In this document: in pieces, positions 21,780 to 33,628 of the stretch
Position numbering within the stretch: the stretch's first letter is position 1
How the letters are laid out: each line of letters opens with the position of its first letter
Assembly (NCBI GenBank): GCA_920105625.2
Contig: OV050030.1
Location: forward strand, 106,423,698 to 106,487,697
Length of the DNA: 64,000 nucleotides
Direction of reading: 5' to 3'
From: Clusia tigrina
Taxonomy: Eukaryota; Arthropoda; Insecta; Diptera; Clusiidae
Program-made: the position numbers and the translations under genes
Notes under the pieces: model-generated
The model's input: only the letters and a program-made list of their open reading frames with translations
Databases searched by the model: none
Told to the model about the DNA's origin: nothing

Positions 21780-24700
21780 GTGGCTCGGATGATTCTCGCA
21801 GCTATCGTCCTTTGACGGTAACGCAGATCAACTTGCAGCATTCGAAAGCCGCTACTGTACTCCTAAGTAGACGACTCACCCTGCTGCACACATCACCCCA
21901 CATAACAACAGTACAAGAGCCCTGGGTCTTTAGGGGTCGCCTCTGTGGCCTTGGCTTGTTGAAAGGGGCCACGATATTATATGACAGAAACTCGATTAGA
22001 CCAAGAGCCGGCCTTATAATATCATCCCATCTCGCAGCGACCTGCCTTGACGCATTCTGTTGTCAGGATCTGGTTGCGGCAGAGATTAGTTTTAAGAGTA
22101 TGCACGGATGGTCGAGGTTTGTGATTGCATCTGCTTACTTTCCTTACGATGCTTTGGAGGCGCCACCACCTGGGAAGGTCGCTACTCTCGTAGGGTTCTG
22201 TGAGCGGCGCGGTCTTGGTCTGGTTCTTTGCTGCGATGCTAATGCCCAGCATACGATCTGGGGCAGCAGCAAGTGCAATGAGCGGGGCTCTCGACTTTTC
22301 GAGTATATTGCCTCCTCCAGCCTGAGCATCCACAATGTAGGCAGGCAGCCTACTTTTGTGACTGCGAGAAGGCAGGAGTTAATTGACGTCACCCTGTCAA
22401 ATCCAAAACTGGGGTGGTCGATCAACAACTGGAGGGTCCTCGCCGAAGACACGTGCTCGGACCACAGATACATTGAGTTTCAGTGTGGCGAGCGGGCGCA
22501 GATGCCACTGCCCTCCAGAAACCCAAGAAAAACAGACTGGCCAAAGTTCAGGGAGGCACTGCGTAGCAATCACGTGACGCCACTGAAACTTCGCAAGGAG
22601 CAGAACATTGAGGCGGCTGTTGAACATCGCAACACCGCTCTAACAAACAGCTTCGAGCTAGTCTGTCCAACTAGACCTCCTCTTAGCCGGACTCCTGTTC
22701 CATGGTGGAACCGAGAGCTTCAGGTGCGGAGGCGTGAGTCTAGAAAACTCCTCAGCCGGGCCCTCAAGATGAATCTTGACGAGGACTGGGAACGATATCG
22801 ACGTGTTCAGAGGGACTACAAGAGGCTAATTCGGGACTTGAAAAGGACTTCTTTTAGAGACTTCTGCAGTGATATCGAATCCCTGAGTGACACGGCAAAA
22901 CCGGTGAAAGTCCTGAAAAAGGACGAAACCGCTAAGCTGGGGTCGCTCAGGAAACCTGATGGCTCCTATACGGAGAGGCAAAGTGAGACACTCAGCTTGC
23001 TGTTGGAGTCACACTTTCCAGGAAATCAGGTAAGCATAGCCCGTCAACAACCACCTTTGGTCGGAAATGTTGTCAGGGCAGCTGCGCCCTCTCGACATGA
23101 TTGGTATGTCGCCAGAACTGTGGCGAATGAGACTTCTATTGGATTTGCTATCAAATCCTTTGACAACTTCAAGTCGCCCGGACTGGATGGCATATATCCG
23201 ATTGTGTTGAAGGAAGGCATTGAGCTAGTGATGGCAACACTGAAGAAGATCTTCACTGCATGTCTCGCACTGGCCTATGTACCACGCTCTTGGAGGATGG
23301 TGAGGGTTGCCTTCATTCCTAAGGTTGGAAGAGACGACTACACCAATCCCAAGAGCTTCAGACCTATTAGTATGACCTCGTTCATGCTAAAAAGTTTAGA
23401 ACGTAGGGAGTCTCTGAAGACGCATCCACTATCTCCATTTCAGCATGCCTATCAAAGCGGAAAATCCTGCGAGACGGCTCTGCAAAACCTTGTTGGAAGG
23501 ATAGAGCGAGCCATCGACAGGAAAGAATACGCAATAGGCGTCTTTGTGGACATAGAGGGTGCGTTTGACAATGCTACTTTCGACAGTATGTGCGGCTCTG
23601 CTAGGCGGCATGGCGTAGACCGGGTCCTAGTAAATTGGATACGTTCAATGCTGGCCCAGAGAATCATAACGGTGCGGGCGGAGGAAGATTTGCTGGTGTC
23701 GTCTGGGGTTAATAGAGGCTGTCCCCAAGGTGGGGTACTGTCTCCATTGCTCTGGTGCATGGTAATCGATCCCCTGCTTAACGCCATTAATGACTCGGGG
23801 GTATACGCTCAGGCATATGCGGATGATGTTGGCTGTCTTGTGACAGGTCCATCCCTTATGATTGTCTGCAGAAGGGTGCAGAGAACTCTGGATATGATTG
23901 ACACTTGGTGCAGTGCGAATGGGCTATCGGCGAATCCTGCCAAGACTGGTATTGCCCTCTTTACCAGAAGGAGAAAGCTTGATGGACTTATTCTGCCTAC
24001 ACTGAAAGGAGTCACTATCCAGCTATCCAAGGAAATCAAATATCTTGGAGTCATCCTTGATAACAAACTTCTTTGGAAAACACATGTCGAACTGAAGACA
24101 TCCAAAGCACTGTCAGTTTTTTGGCAGTGTAAGGGAATATTTGGTAAGACATGGGGTCTTTCCCCTAGTAAGGTCCTATGGATCTATACAGCTATGGTAA
24201 GACCTATTATCACCTATGCATCGATGGTTTGGATGAGCAGACTCTCTCTTATAGGGGTCAAAAAAGCTCTATCAAAACTACAACGTGCTGTGGCCATATG
24301 TTGTACCGGAGCATTTCCGACTACTCCAGGCCCGGCACTTGATGCTTTGGTGAATCTCCCGCCACTAGATGTCTTCATCCGCGGAGAGGCCATTAAGGCC
24401 ATCTGCAGAGTGAAACATAGTGGCCACTGGTATGGGGTGTGCTCGATGTTGGACGACGGCGCAGGCACTGACATCGATTCTGCAATCCTGTCTATGCCCC
24501 CGGACTCCATGTCGTCAACCGTCATACTAGAAAAGCGGTACAATGTGTTGCTGCCAGAGGCTCGTTCATGGTTAGATCCCGAGAACGAGCCCGGCAAACA
24601 CTGCTGCCGTATTTTCACTGATGGCTCCAGGACCGAAGAAGGTTCAGGTTCTGGTGTCTTCGTGGAATCCTGTGGGACCCGTCGGTTCTTTGCCCTTGGT

Positions 24701-25396
24701 CTGCATGCGTCTGTGTTTCAGGCGGAGGTGTATGCGATACTTGAGGCGATGGACTTTGTTGTGGAAAACAGGTGGAAAGGCAAATCTATTTGTGTCTGCA
24801 GTGACAGCCAAGCTGCGCTCATGGCCTTGGATAGTCCGACCACAACTTCCACGATAGTCAGGTCCTGCAAATCCAGGCTAAATTGTGTTGGAAAACATAA
24901 TAGTCTGACGTTGACTTGGGTCCCGGGACACGCTGGCATTGCGGGTAACGAGACCTCTGACTCCTTGGCCAGGATGGGCTCCGAGGCTGTTTTTATTGGC
25001 CCTGAGCCTGTTCTGCCACTCCCTTCCGCTGCCATCAAAGCCACTGCAAACAAGTGGGTTGTTTCGACCCACAAGCGAGCATGGCGGGCTGAGAGAGGCT
25101 GCGGATGGACGAAAATTATGCTACCTGCTATCTCTGACCGATGGTCACGGTTCCTTCTATCTTTAGGTAGGAGGGACTGCAGGCTGTTGGTTGGCGTGAT
25201 GACAGGGCACTTTCTATGGGCTAGGCACATGGAAAGGATTGGCATATCAAACAGTGCGCTGTGCCCAGCCTGTGGAGAGGAAGACGAGACGGCGGACCAT
25301 TTTCTTTGCGTCTGCCCTGCCTTTGCTCGAATCAGGTTCGGGATTTTTGGCACTGATGTGCTGAGGAGTAACCAACTTGGCTCCTTGGCACCATAG
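21776..25396 (+). CDS. LINE ORF2: endonuclease, reverse transcriptase, RNase H
   Basis: This is an intact 1206-residue polyprotein that nicks the target and copies the element RNA. Residues 1 to about 235 are an APE-type endonuclease (QINLQHSK start, VQEPWV, a CCDANAQH segment, and SDHRYIEF at its end). The RT spans about 420-720, with GFAIKSFDNFKSPGLDGI, SFRPISMTSF, GCPQGGVLSPLLW and the catalytic YADD at 680-683. RNase H begins with TDGS (Asp 949), then EVYAILEAM, SDSQAAL and the HAGIAGNETSDSLA end. A C-terminal CCHC knuckle (CPACGEEDETADHFLCVC) starts near 1163. No stop or frameshift is seen, unlike every other polyprotein gene in the window, so this copy may be young or competent for ORF2. 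It has a higher GC content than the surrounding unit. Confidence 0.93.
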   Translation: MSGSDDSRSYRPLTVTQINLQHSKAATVLLSRRLTLLHTSPHITTVQEPWVFRGRLCGLGLLKGATILYDRNSIRPRAGLIISSHLAATCLDAFCCQDLVAAEISFKSMHGWSRFVIASAYFPYDALEAPPPGKVATLVGFCERRGLGLVLCCDANAQHTIWGSSKCNERGSRLFEYIASSSLSIHNVGRQPTFVTARRQELIDVTLSNPKLGWSINNWRVLAEDTCSDHRYIEFQCGERAQMPLPSRNPRKTDWPKFREALRSNHVTPLKLRKEQNIEAAVEHRNTALTNSFELVCPTRPPLSRTPVPWWNRELQVRRRESRKLLSRALKMNLDEDWERYRRVQRDYKRLIRDLKRTSFRDFCSDIESLSDTAKPVKVLKKDETAKLGSLRKPDGSYTERQSETLSLLLESHFPGNQVSIARQQPPLVGNVVRAAAPSRHDWYVARTVANETSIGFAIKSFDNFKSPGLDGIYPIVLKEGIELVMATLKKIFTACLALAYVPRSWRMVRVAFIPKVGRDDYTNPKSFRPISMTSFMLKSLERRESLKTHPLSPFQHAYQSGKSCETALQNLVGRIERAIDRKEYAIGVFVDIEGAFDNATFDSMCGSARRHGVDRVLVNWIRSMLAQRIITVRAEEDLLVSSGVNRGCPQGGVLSPLLWCMVIDPLLNAINDSGVYAQAYADDVGCLVTGPSLMIVCRRVQRTLDMIDTWCSANGLSANPAKTGIALFTRRRKLDGLILPTLKGVTIQLSKEIKYLGVILDNKLLWKTHVELKTSKALSVFWQCKGIFGKTWGLSPSKVLWIYTAMVRPIITYASMVWMSRLSLIGVKKALSKLQRAVAICCTGAFPTTPGPALDALVNLPPLDVFIRGEAIKAICRVKHSGHWYGVCSMLDDGAGTDIDSAILSMPPDSMSSTVILEKRYNVLLPEARSWLDPENEPGKHCCRIFTDGSRTEEGSGSGVFVESCGTRRFFALGLHASVFQAEVYAILEAMDFVVENRWKGKSICVCSDSQAALMALDSPTTTSTIVRSCKSRLNCVGKHNSLTLTWVPGHAGIAGNETSDSLARMGSEAVFIGPEPVLPLPSAAIKATANKWVVSTHKRAWRAERGCGWTKIMLPAISDRWSRFLLSLGRRDCRLLVGVMTGHFLWARHMERIGISNSALCPACGEEDETADHFLCVCPAFARIRFGIFGTDVLRSNQLGSLAP

Positions 25397-25917
25397 GATC
25401 TACTTCTACTTCTTTGGAAGTCGGGTAGATTTAAAACAGAGTAAAAGGGAACCTTAAGTGCAGTACAATGGATATATACTCTGTCTGAGTACTGCGCTTA
25501 CTAGATTGTTCCGACAAAAAAAAAAAACAAACAAACATGTCTACTAACGAATCTTCACAAGAAATTGTAAACTTTATAGAATATATCCTAAAAAGTTAGT
25601 GTTGATCAGGCTTAATTAGCCTGTCCACTAAAAAAGAAATGTACTATGACACCACTGAATTGTAATAAAATAGAAAGAGAGACCTAACGGAACAAATGAG
25701 GGATAATAATGAGACAGAGTTGATTAGAGTAGGTGGAATGAGACAGTACATGGACAGAATTTGATCAGTCAGTTCACCACCTGCAGTTAGCCTAGTTGTC
25801 TAGATGGACAGATTACAACCGCTGACGGCCCAGTATCCATTTCAGGGCGGGTTCCTAGTTGATTTGCTGTTGATTTCTGAGACATAATAAAAAATGCTTG
25901 TGGAAAAAATTGCCTTT

Positions 25918-25989
25918 TATTGAAAAATCTCTGATGAGGACAAGTGGCGTGTCCGAAATAGGTATAAGATCTGCCAAAATGTTTCAATA
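25918..25989 (+). ncRNA. Hammerhead ribozyme, type I, unit C copy
   Basis: The core CTGATGA is at 25931-25937. The 72 nt are identical to the unit B copy, although neighbouring bases have changed (for example ttgccttt instead of ttaccttt). It lies about 380 bp after the LINE tail. Confidence 0.8.
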
Positions 25990-27972
25990 ATTCTCCTTCT
26001 GAAAATGATTACGGTGGCATAAACACACATATACAATTGCAACGACTCTATGCAACTTGTCTTGTCATTAAATTCATTGAGAAATAATCTTCATTTAAAT
26101 TAATTATATTAAAATATATTTAATTACATTCGGTTGTAAATTTTGCACAATTTCAATGCAGACATATTCATGAGCGAATAAAGAAAACAGCAGATTTATT
26201 GTGTATTGTCATATTTCGGTAATCAATGTATCATTCAACTTTGCTATGCTATGTTATTTTACGTTTGGGTAACTGCACTTTTTCCATTGCGACTACCTAA
26301 TAGGTGTGCCCTGGTTGATAACATATATATTGAATAACCTACCAGTACTTAACATTAAGATGGCGAAGCTGTTTGTGGCAAGAATATACATATGTTGTGT
26401 GTGTAATTAAGCAGCAAGTCCCCCACAAAATGTATAACATAGTAATATATTACAACAACACGTTTTTAATTTTATTTTATTAATAAAAATGGAGTTATAT
26501 TAATTAAATGTGGATAATATGAAAAAATGAACGTTTACAAATACGGGGATTTAAAATAATATATTAAACAAAGTGTCAAGGAAGTGACACTTGGTTATTA
26601 CATGAAAAGGTGCGTTGGAAAATAGTAAAAAATGGAAATTGATTTTATGCTATGCGTTGATTTCAAATTGAAATGTTTTTTTAACATGGTTTAGATTTTG
26701 GGTTAAAAGTATAACATAAAGACAAGGACATCAACAAGATTAGTGCATACGTAACCTTGTGAATGCGTAGTGCGGTAGCAACTTGAAGTTATTCTATATA
26801 GTTAAACAAGGTATTCAAATTACACACGGTAGTGGTCCTCAACCCGCCACACTGCATCGGGTGGGGCAACACTACAGAACAAAAACTCCAACTCACCATT
26901 TTTGTTCCTTTCCGCCGGGCATCCTCCTCCTCGACGACAAGCGAGCCCGCTGCATAATTTCCGCCTTAACTTTTTTTTTTTTAAACCGTTCCTTTCCTAT
27001 TTCCTTGGCCTTCTTCGCTATTCCGTCATTGACCGCTTCAGCGGTCAAGTCGGTCAGTCAACTCACTTTTGAATTTCGACTAGTCTGAGGCAGCGCCATC
27101 TCTACCTCAGAATCGTCACTAGGTTTTTGACTGGCCGCATTCACTAGAAAAGCGGACAAGTGGAAGCAAGAAAAGAAGAAAAAAAGAAAAATAAAAAAAA
27201 CGAACATACAGACGGTGGCGGCTAAAGGAACGATCGCAACATATTATACTATTATTATTATTATTATTACTTTTATTATTCCTAATAATAAACTATTTGA
27301 AAAAACATATACACTTTAATTTTGTTTGCACAACTGATTCATTCAATTTAACATTGCAATTTAAAAGAAATATTTGTGCCAATAAATTTGTAATATATTG
27401 TTATATATATTTAAGTCGCCGAAAAATGTTGCATATAAAATGATAAATGCTGCTTTGTTTAATATTTCACAGTAATGTTTCCTTTTTTTTTTACAAAATG
27501 TATGCTAGTTTGACATTTCTCTTAGCAACCAAACAACTATGTGGCAGATGCGCAGAACGAACATTTTTGTACACCACTTTGCGCAATCTCTGTTTGGTAA
27601 TGGATTTTTGTTTTGTTTCGCTACGTTTGTTTTGCAAGACTAACTGCCATATGACAGTTTATGTGTATTTTGTCAGATCACAAGACACAAAACTTTTATA
27701 CTCCAAATTCTAAATTCATTGTGTCTTTGAATAAGCTGTCATGTTACCAGAAAGCTATTGCAGTATAACAGCGGACTGTAATGATGATTTGACATGATTT
27801 CCCACATAAACGCAAAAATGGCAGACAGTAAAGTGTAAGTAATATTTATTATTATTAGATATTTAAATATGAAAGAACTCTTCCTGAGTTCTTGGGAAAC
27901 GCTCAGCATGACCCTTCACTCGCATTAGCAAATCAACAATTTCTCGACTTGCTCGAGACATTGAAGGCTGGT

Positions 27973-28236
27973 TCATAGCAGCTTTCTAACAATGACATGG
28001 TAACAAGAAATTGAACGACGCCAGGATTGTGAATGGCAGTTTTGTTTTTTTGGGTATCGTGGCAGGAGATTCCAGGCCAAATCTTTTGGAAGGCGAAAAT
28101 CTTTCAAGAACGCTGCTTCCAGCTTGCAAAATGGGTTACTGTCATCCCTTAATGACCTCAAGAACCTCCTATTCTCAAACTTTTCTTTCTTCTTTGCCGC
28201 TAATATAACACAAAACATACCAAACTTGGATTTCAT
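27973..28236 (-). pseudogene. PIF/Harbinger-like N-terminal relic, unit C
   Basis: This is the homologue of 8575-8877. An extra T in the T-run near 28047 shifts the frame, so the C-terminal residues differ (PKKQNCHSQ). This confirms that the stretch is not under coding constraint. Confidence 0.4.
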
Positions 28237-29055
28237 TGTTATTATTTATTATTTATTATTTATTTATTAATTCTACATAAAATTATTTCTTAAACATTTT
28301 TTCCACTTTTGGTACCTGCAGGTTCTTTTCAGCTCCTCTTGATGTGGTGTCAAAATTACTTTCATATGACACAATTTTCGACAGAACGCTTTCCTGACAA
28401 ATGTAGAATATTCTATCATATGACAGAAATGTTATTTTGTCAGATAAATAGAATTAGAACGTGACGGATGTGTTTTTAATATTTTAGTTTTATTTAATTA
28501 ATAAAAAATGAATGATGTTCTTTCTATATTAATTAATCCTAAAATATTATATTGTTAAAAGCGCAACCACTACTTTTTTCGTTTTTATTACCTTTTCTCT
28601 TTATTTTCATATCTTTTCATTTTATTATTATATGCAAGCAAATTGGAGCAGGCGATAAATATCTGTTTCGACAGACGCTCTTCTTCTGTTTCTTCACGTT
28701 AAGACTAATCGCAACATACGAAGGTTTTGTAACGATGCGTTTTTTTGGTTTCGTTGCGATTGTTTCGTCAAGACTAATCGGTCGTTAATCGGGCCCTAAG
28801 TATGGATTAATTACTAACTTGGGGGTTACACGTTCAATTTTTGACTTTCAAGTTGGAATAAACAAACTTTTTACTAACACACTCACACTTTTAGAAATTG
28901 ACCACCTACTTGACCACCTACCATCTTGACGGTCATTTAAACAGCTGATCACAATTCTTATAAAATAGATTTCGTGTTTCATTTTACAAAGATTCTTCCT
29001 CAGTAAAACGATAGATAAAACTAATAAAAACAAGGAGAATTGCATCTTAATTTAG

Positions 29056-29130
29056 ATGGCTACTTGTGATGCAAAATATACATTTACAGCAGTCAGTATT
29101 GGAAGCTATGGCAGCGAAAGCGCCGGCGGT
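29056..29130 (+). pseudogene. PIF/Harbinger DDE-domain exon relic, unit C
   Basis: This has the same sequence type as the unit B copy, with SAGG in place of SDGG. Confidence 0.5.
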
Positions 29131-30164
29131 AAGATACAAAAATATAATTTTTATAAAAATTTATGCTACACGAAATCGCACGCTTGTGTGCTCCAGTTTA
29201 TATTGACATGGATAAACAGGGCCAAAGAATTATCCACAGTGGCGTGCCGGACTGGATAGGTTAAGGTCACTGACATGAAATGCTCGATGAAGTGGATTGA
29301 GTGCGCTTGGTTTGCGAGAAAAATATGCAAATTATTTCTTCTATGAAGGGATAGTGCCATTTTAACAATCCATTAAAAAAAAATAATTATTCGTCATACA
29401 TAACCATAAAATAATTCTTTTAACTCATTTATTAATTTTTGAATTAAATATTCTTATATAATAAAAAAATTAAAATAGTCACTATTTGGATCCGATGGGG
29501 CTGCCGCGATCGTTTTGGTAATTTCTACAATTGACCTCATTTTTTGTTGGGACCCATTTCTTCCAGGGAATGCTCCACAAATTTCTCATAGCTGTGGGCG
29601 TGGGGATCTCTCACTCTATCCTTTGATTTTGGAAAACATCCGAAACCTCTGACAGAGTCATCACAGTCTTGCGATTACGCTGGCGCGATGCCGTGGACAT
29701 TGAAGGCGGTGCTGGCAACGGATTCGACAATTCCGAAGAGAGAAGATTTGACGAGTCATTTGTCAAGTCAGATGTCGATTTATTTTAGAAAAAACCATTT
29801 ACTTCTTTGGCTGCATGTGCATATGCAGGAAGTCCAAATGCTGGAAGTGATACCACGTACACTATGGAACTACACCACTCTCGGAAGCACCAGTGGTTTG
29901 ACTCAACTCCCTTCCGTAGTTACAGCAACAAAAGCGTTCAAAAGTGCCTAATGTCATCGGATCATTTACGAACGCTACTGAAAATTCTGCAGCATTCAAA
30001 AATTTTTCTCGTCATTCGTATATGTTCGTTTTGTCAATAAGAAACTAATCGCTCACATTGATTTACATACAGTTTGAAAGCAGCTGTTCGCTAGAGAGCT
30101 ATTGTTTTTTTACGCTACCCTTGTTGCGTCAAGAATAAACGGGGCTAAACCGGACTTGTCATTA

Positions 30165-30775
30165 CACTGCGGCCACACGATCAATTTCTTGCCCATCAAG
30201 TCGCAATACATTCATACTTTTTACAAACCCATACATATTTTTAGTACTTGATCGTTGACTTGATTACCAATTAATGTTTCAAGCGGAGAATCAATTTGGC
30301 TTTCAATCTGTCAGCTGTTTCATGTGGGTACAGAGTAATAAGTGAAAAATAATGGAAAAACCAGATTAAATTAAAAAAATGTATCAACAAATAAAAAAGG
30401 AAAAAATGAGATTTGTAGGAATTCCCCCTTGCTAGGTACCTCAGCGTGATACACAATTTCAAGACCGGAGTTATAGCATCTCTGTATTAATATTCTTAAT
30501 GACTGTATTAATGTTCTTAATACCATCGTGAACCTTTTTTTAAAATACAAGGAATAAAATAAAAATATAGATAAAATAATATATAATAAATGTATGATAA
30601 ATAAAATATTTTATTATACATACATATGTCACGACGGCATTTTGAAAATAAATTGAATACCATCTTGCCCATCAAGTTGAATGCAGCCTACATCACACAC
30701 GCAACTTGAACAGGTTTTGTCAGACAATACATGTGAGAACTTGATGGGCAAGAAATTTATCGTGGGGCCACAGTG
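30165..30775 (+). mobile_element. MITE with CACTG ends, unit C copy
   Basis: This 611-bp copy keeps the full left inverted repeat (cacgatcaatttcttgccca). TTA flanks lie at 30162-30164 and 30776-30778. The right end carries substitutions (tttatcgtggggcc). Confidence 0.6.
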
Positions 30776-31686
30776 TTAGGTATTCAGTATTAGACTTAAA
30801 TTGCTTAAATTTCAACAGCTTTTGAGTAAAATAGATATACCTTCATTGGAGTGGTTTAAAATACTCAAAATTTATTAAAAAAATGGATTATCATTCAATT
30901 GCTTATAAAATATGTTTTAATAAAAAATAAGTTCAATAAATATACTGAATATAAGTAAAAACCAATTTAATTCATAAAACACATATGTATAAATTTTTAT
31001 TTACATTCATAAATAGTTCATAAAGCAAAACATATTTTCATAATTTTACACCATTGGGGTCTGACTTAAAAATTTGAAAATCATTCTTGTTATGAAAACT
31101 GAATCGATTCGGTTTGGGTTTTGAAACTAAACATAGGTGTTCTGAAAATAGAATTTTCGATTTTACATTCGATTTCAAATCGGTCAGCGTACTGTGCCAG
31201 TTTTGTCATTTCGTTGTGTTTTTCCGTGGTAAAAGATAAAACTTTGTGCATAATGTAAGTAAAATAAGTAAATATTTTCTGAAATTGCATTTATTTTAAT
31301 AAAGGAGGAAACATAAGACACAATAGAAATGTGATGCAATTAATTGGAATTAATAAACCTATAGTAAAAAAAAAGTTTATTAACATTTTTTTTTTTACCT
31401 CTTTATTTTTATTCTGCTATATTAAGAGTGCAATCATTTGTTGCAGTCGTATATTTTTTTCCTGTTTGGGTTCTGGAATTCCTTTTATGTTTCTTGCTCT
31501 TATTAATCTTATTAATTGAATTTTTGAATTAGGAAGAGAGTCAATTGTTTCGTCGGTTGCTGTGGTTTTTTATGGAAATTGGGAAAAAAGTCTAGTGTGG
31601 ATGTTAGTCTGTGCCGAAAATTAATATAAAATATTAAAAAATACGGTTTTATAAGTGATCAATTTGAACAAAATATCAATTTCCAG

Positions 31687-31957
31687 CTCCTTTGAACTTT
31701 AGTAGTTATTGAAAGCGCCTAAAATAACCGCAGAAAAAAAATGAGGTAAGTTTTTACCGGGGAGGAGTTGGTATTGCCGCGACCATTTGAATAGAAAAAA
31801 GGATATATCGGTGTGCAATGTGTTTTTTTACTACTGGTAATTTTGTGTTAGCTGCTTACGGGCTTTCGTCGATTCAGCTAATAAAAATACATAGAAATGA
31901 AAATTGTTTCTCAACGAATTTATTGACAAGACAAGTTGCACACAGTAGTTTAATTGC
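31687..31957 (+). repeat. Tandem repeat unit D, truncated
   Basis: Only the first 271 bp of the unit remain. The sequence stops at agtttaattgc, where other units continue with gtatgtaataaattc. At that point it abuts a truncated LTR. The repeat resumes only at 54385, and at an earlier unit position (about base 52), so the block between is not a simple insertion. Confidence 0.85.
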
Positions 31958-33032
31958 AACACTGCAAGCAGGTTTCAATTAATCCGTCGTTAATTACAAC
32001 AACACGACTCGGTAGAATTTACCGAGTGCGTTAGCTCGGGAAATAGAACAACAACAGCACGAGGAACGAATGAAACTGAAAGAGAGAACGACATAACCAT
32101 CGCTGTGCAGACAAGTTTCGCGGACATCACACAAAGGAGAAATGCACAAATAGTTTTCAAACGCTGGTGGATAATTTAAATAATATTAACCACCAGCAGA
32201 AAGAAATCATGCGTACAATAACAACAACAGGGCGTGCAACAACAACAACAGGGCGTGCAACAGCAACAACGTGCCGCTGCAACTACTTCGCGCTTGACAA
32301 CAGCCGGACTTTTCCAGGAAAACGCTGAGGGTTGCCTAATGGTCAAGAGGAAAACACCAACAATGCCTTGGCCTTAGCAACAGGAAGCGGTAGTCGGAGC
32401 AACGGCCAGCGGGACTGGAACAACAACTAGAAGTTCAACAGATGACTATAAAAGCGCCTGCACCCTGACATACGCTCTCTTTTTCCTGCTAAGACATCGC
32501 GCAAGTAAGTACTGTAGAAACTTTGCCGCATAGACGCCACGAGACTAGGAAACATTACCAACGGACACACACACACACAAGCGCTGAATTTACTACGAGT
32601 GCTGGACTTTAATCCACTCTCATAATAAACCAGAGTTTGTTCGTCAGCGTTAGAAACGGTGGACGTGGTTTGTCAATCCACCACCGTTGAAAGACTAAAG
32701 GCAAAGACCGAGACATTAAGAAGAACTGAGTTTGCTACGAACGCTGGGTTTTTCAATCCGCCTTCATAGAAAACCAGGACTTGCTTCTCAGAGTCAAACC
32801 GGTGGAAGTGGTTTTTCAATCCACCACCGTCGAGACTGGAGACAGGACGGCACAGCACCAAGTTCAGGAGCGGCCTTCATAAAGCCCATCATTCCTATGT
32901 AATAACGTGTAAGCCTAGTGATAAGCATAAATATTAAATAAAGAAAACTGAAAATACAACTCCCGAGTAATTTCCTGTAACGACCCCTGGAGCCGCTGAG
33001 TTTTACCCCAGCTATAAATTTGAGTCGTTACA
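31957..33032 (+). repeat. 5' LTR of the Osvaldo/Ulysses-like element, 5'-truncated
   Basis: This matches 48903-52179 without the Transib. It lacks the first 392 bp of the LTR, which are present at 48511-48902. It contains a TATA box (TATAAAAG at 32447), a GTAAGTAC donor-like site about 58 nt after the TATA start, a near-duplicate ggcgtgcaacaacaacaac tract and an imperfect ~140-bp tandem duplication in its distal half (two copies of a caatccaccaccgt-ended module). It ends gagtcgttaca. Confidence 0.9.
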
Positions 33033-33033
33033 G

Positions 33034-33050
33034 TGGCGCCCGAGCAGGGA
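33034..33050 (+). other. Primer-binding site, lysine tRNA type
   Basis: TGGCGCCCGAGCAGGGA begins one base after the LTR end. It differs at one position from the lysine-tRNA primer site familiar from lentiviruses (GAACAGG there). This fixes the orientation of the element and the LTR boundary. Confidence 0.85.
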
Positions 33051-33208
33051 CTATAGAAACAAGGAAATCTAACGCCCAAGCTACGTTTGCCATAACCAAC
33101 GTGGAGACAAGATGGTGAAGACGGGTTGGGTTTTGTTGGGGTCCTTATCTGTTGTCCTCGGGAACGTCCTCTGGAATGTCCTGTCGCGGCTTGTCCTACG
33201 CCGGAACC
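33051..33208 (+). other. Leader of the Osvaldo/Ulysses-like element
   Basis: This is untranslated leader between the primer site and the nested element. It includes a short open stretch from ATG 33112 with a hydrophobic, signal-like composition (VLLGSLSVVLGNVLWNVL). That stretch ends only because it runs into the nested LTR. Its meaning is unclear; it may be chance. Confidence 0.4.
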
Positions 33209-33613
33209 TGTAAACCTACATCACTTTCTTAAATGAGCACTGCACTATTTTGGGTTTAAAACAACAAGGAAGATTTATTCTTAAAATACTAGTTCTTATA
33301 TACTTTTTACAAATAAACATTACAGTCTACGTCTTGACTTTTCTGGTGTTCCAGTTACGCAATTGTTATTTGGTGTCAGTTGCTCACGCCCACTGACCTA
33401 CTGAAGTAAAAGTGTCGTCGGTGCATTCTAAATGCCCCTCGTCAGCTTGACTGCGGAACTGTGACACCCTAAAAGTTTACATCATAATTAATGCATAAAT
33501 ACTATTCATTTACAATATTTGCACCCTAAAAATATGTGCGTTCTTAATGAATTTAATAGGAGCCGGTGCTGTGAGTCAACTACGCGTAGGTAGCTTGATT
33601 CTAACTCACAACA
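33209..33613 (-). repeat. 3' LTR of the 412/mdg1-like element
   Basis: This stretch of 405 bp begins (minus strand) TGTTGTGAGTTAG and ends at the plus-strand TGTAAACC start. A tract GAAAGAGGGGAGGGA (minus strand of 33614-33628) directly precedes it, as expected of a polypurine tract. An AATAAA signal lies near its distal end. Confidence 0.8.
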
Positions 33614-33628
33614 TCCCTCCCCTCTTTC

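Larger units (their letters stand above)
20710..25536 (+). mobile_element. Non-LTR retrotransposon (LINE), LOA-clade-like
   Basis: This 4827-bp element has a 10-bp target duplication ATGTCTACTA (20700-20709 and 25537-25546) and ends in an A-rich tail (a-run, then caaacaaac). It encodes ORF1 and an intact ORF2 that overlap by four bases (ATGA). ORF2 has an endonuclease, RT, RNase H and a C-terminal zinc knuckle, the layout of the I/LOA group. The general look of ORF1 and of the RT favours LOA/Bilbo-like elements, an assignment from memory. The 5' end may be full or slightly truncated; two frame switches occur in the ORF1 N-terminal region. Confidence 0.92.
20062..31686 (+). repeat. Tandem repeat unit C, carrying a LINE
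   Basis: Unit C is 11625 bp, or about 6.8 kb without the LINE and its 10-bp target duplication. Next to the LINE it has a deletion of about 140 bp: ctatacaac is joined to cgaaggcaattc, where unit A has the intervening segment at about 6018-6156. Both the deletion and the LINE are shared with unit F. Confidence 0.9.

Noticed and set aside
32220..32275. CRISPR-like short repeats in the LTR (caacaacaacagggcgtg)
   Set aside because: There are only two to three imperfect copies with no spacers. It is simple CAA-rich sequence in an insect LTR.
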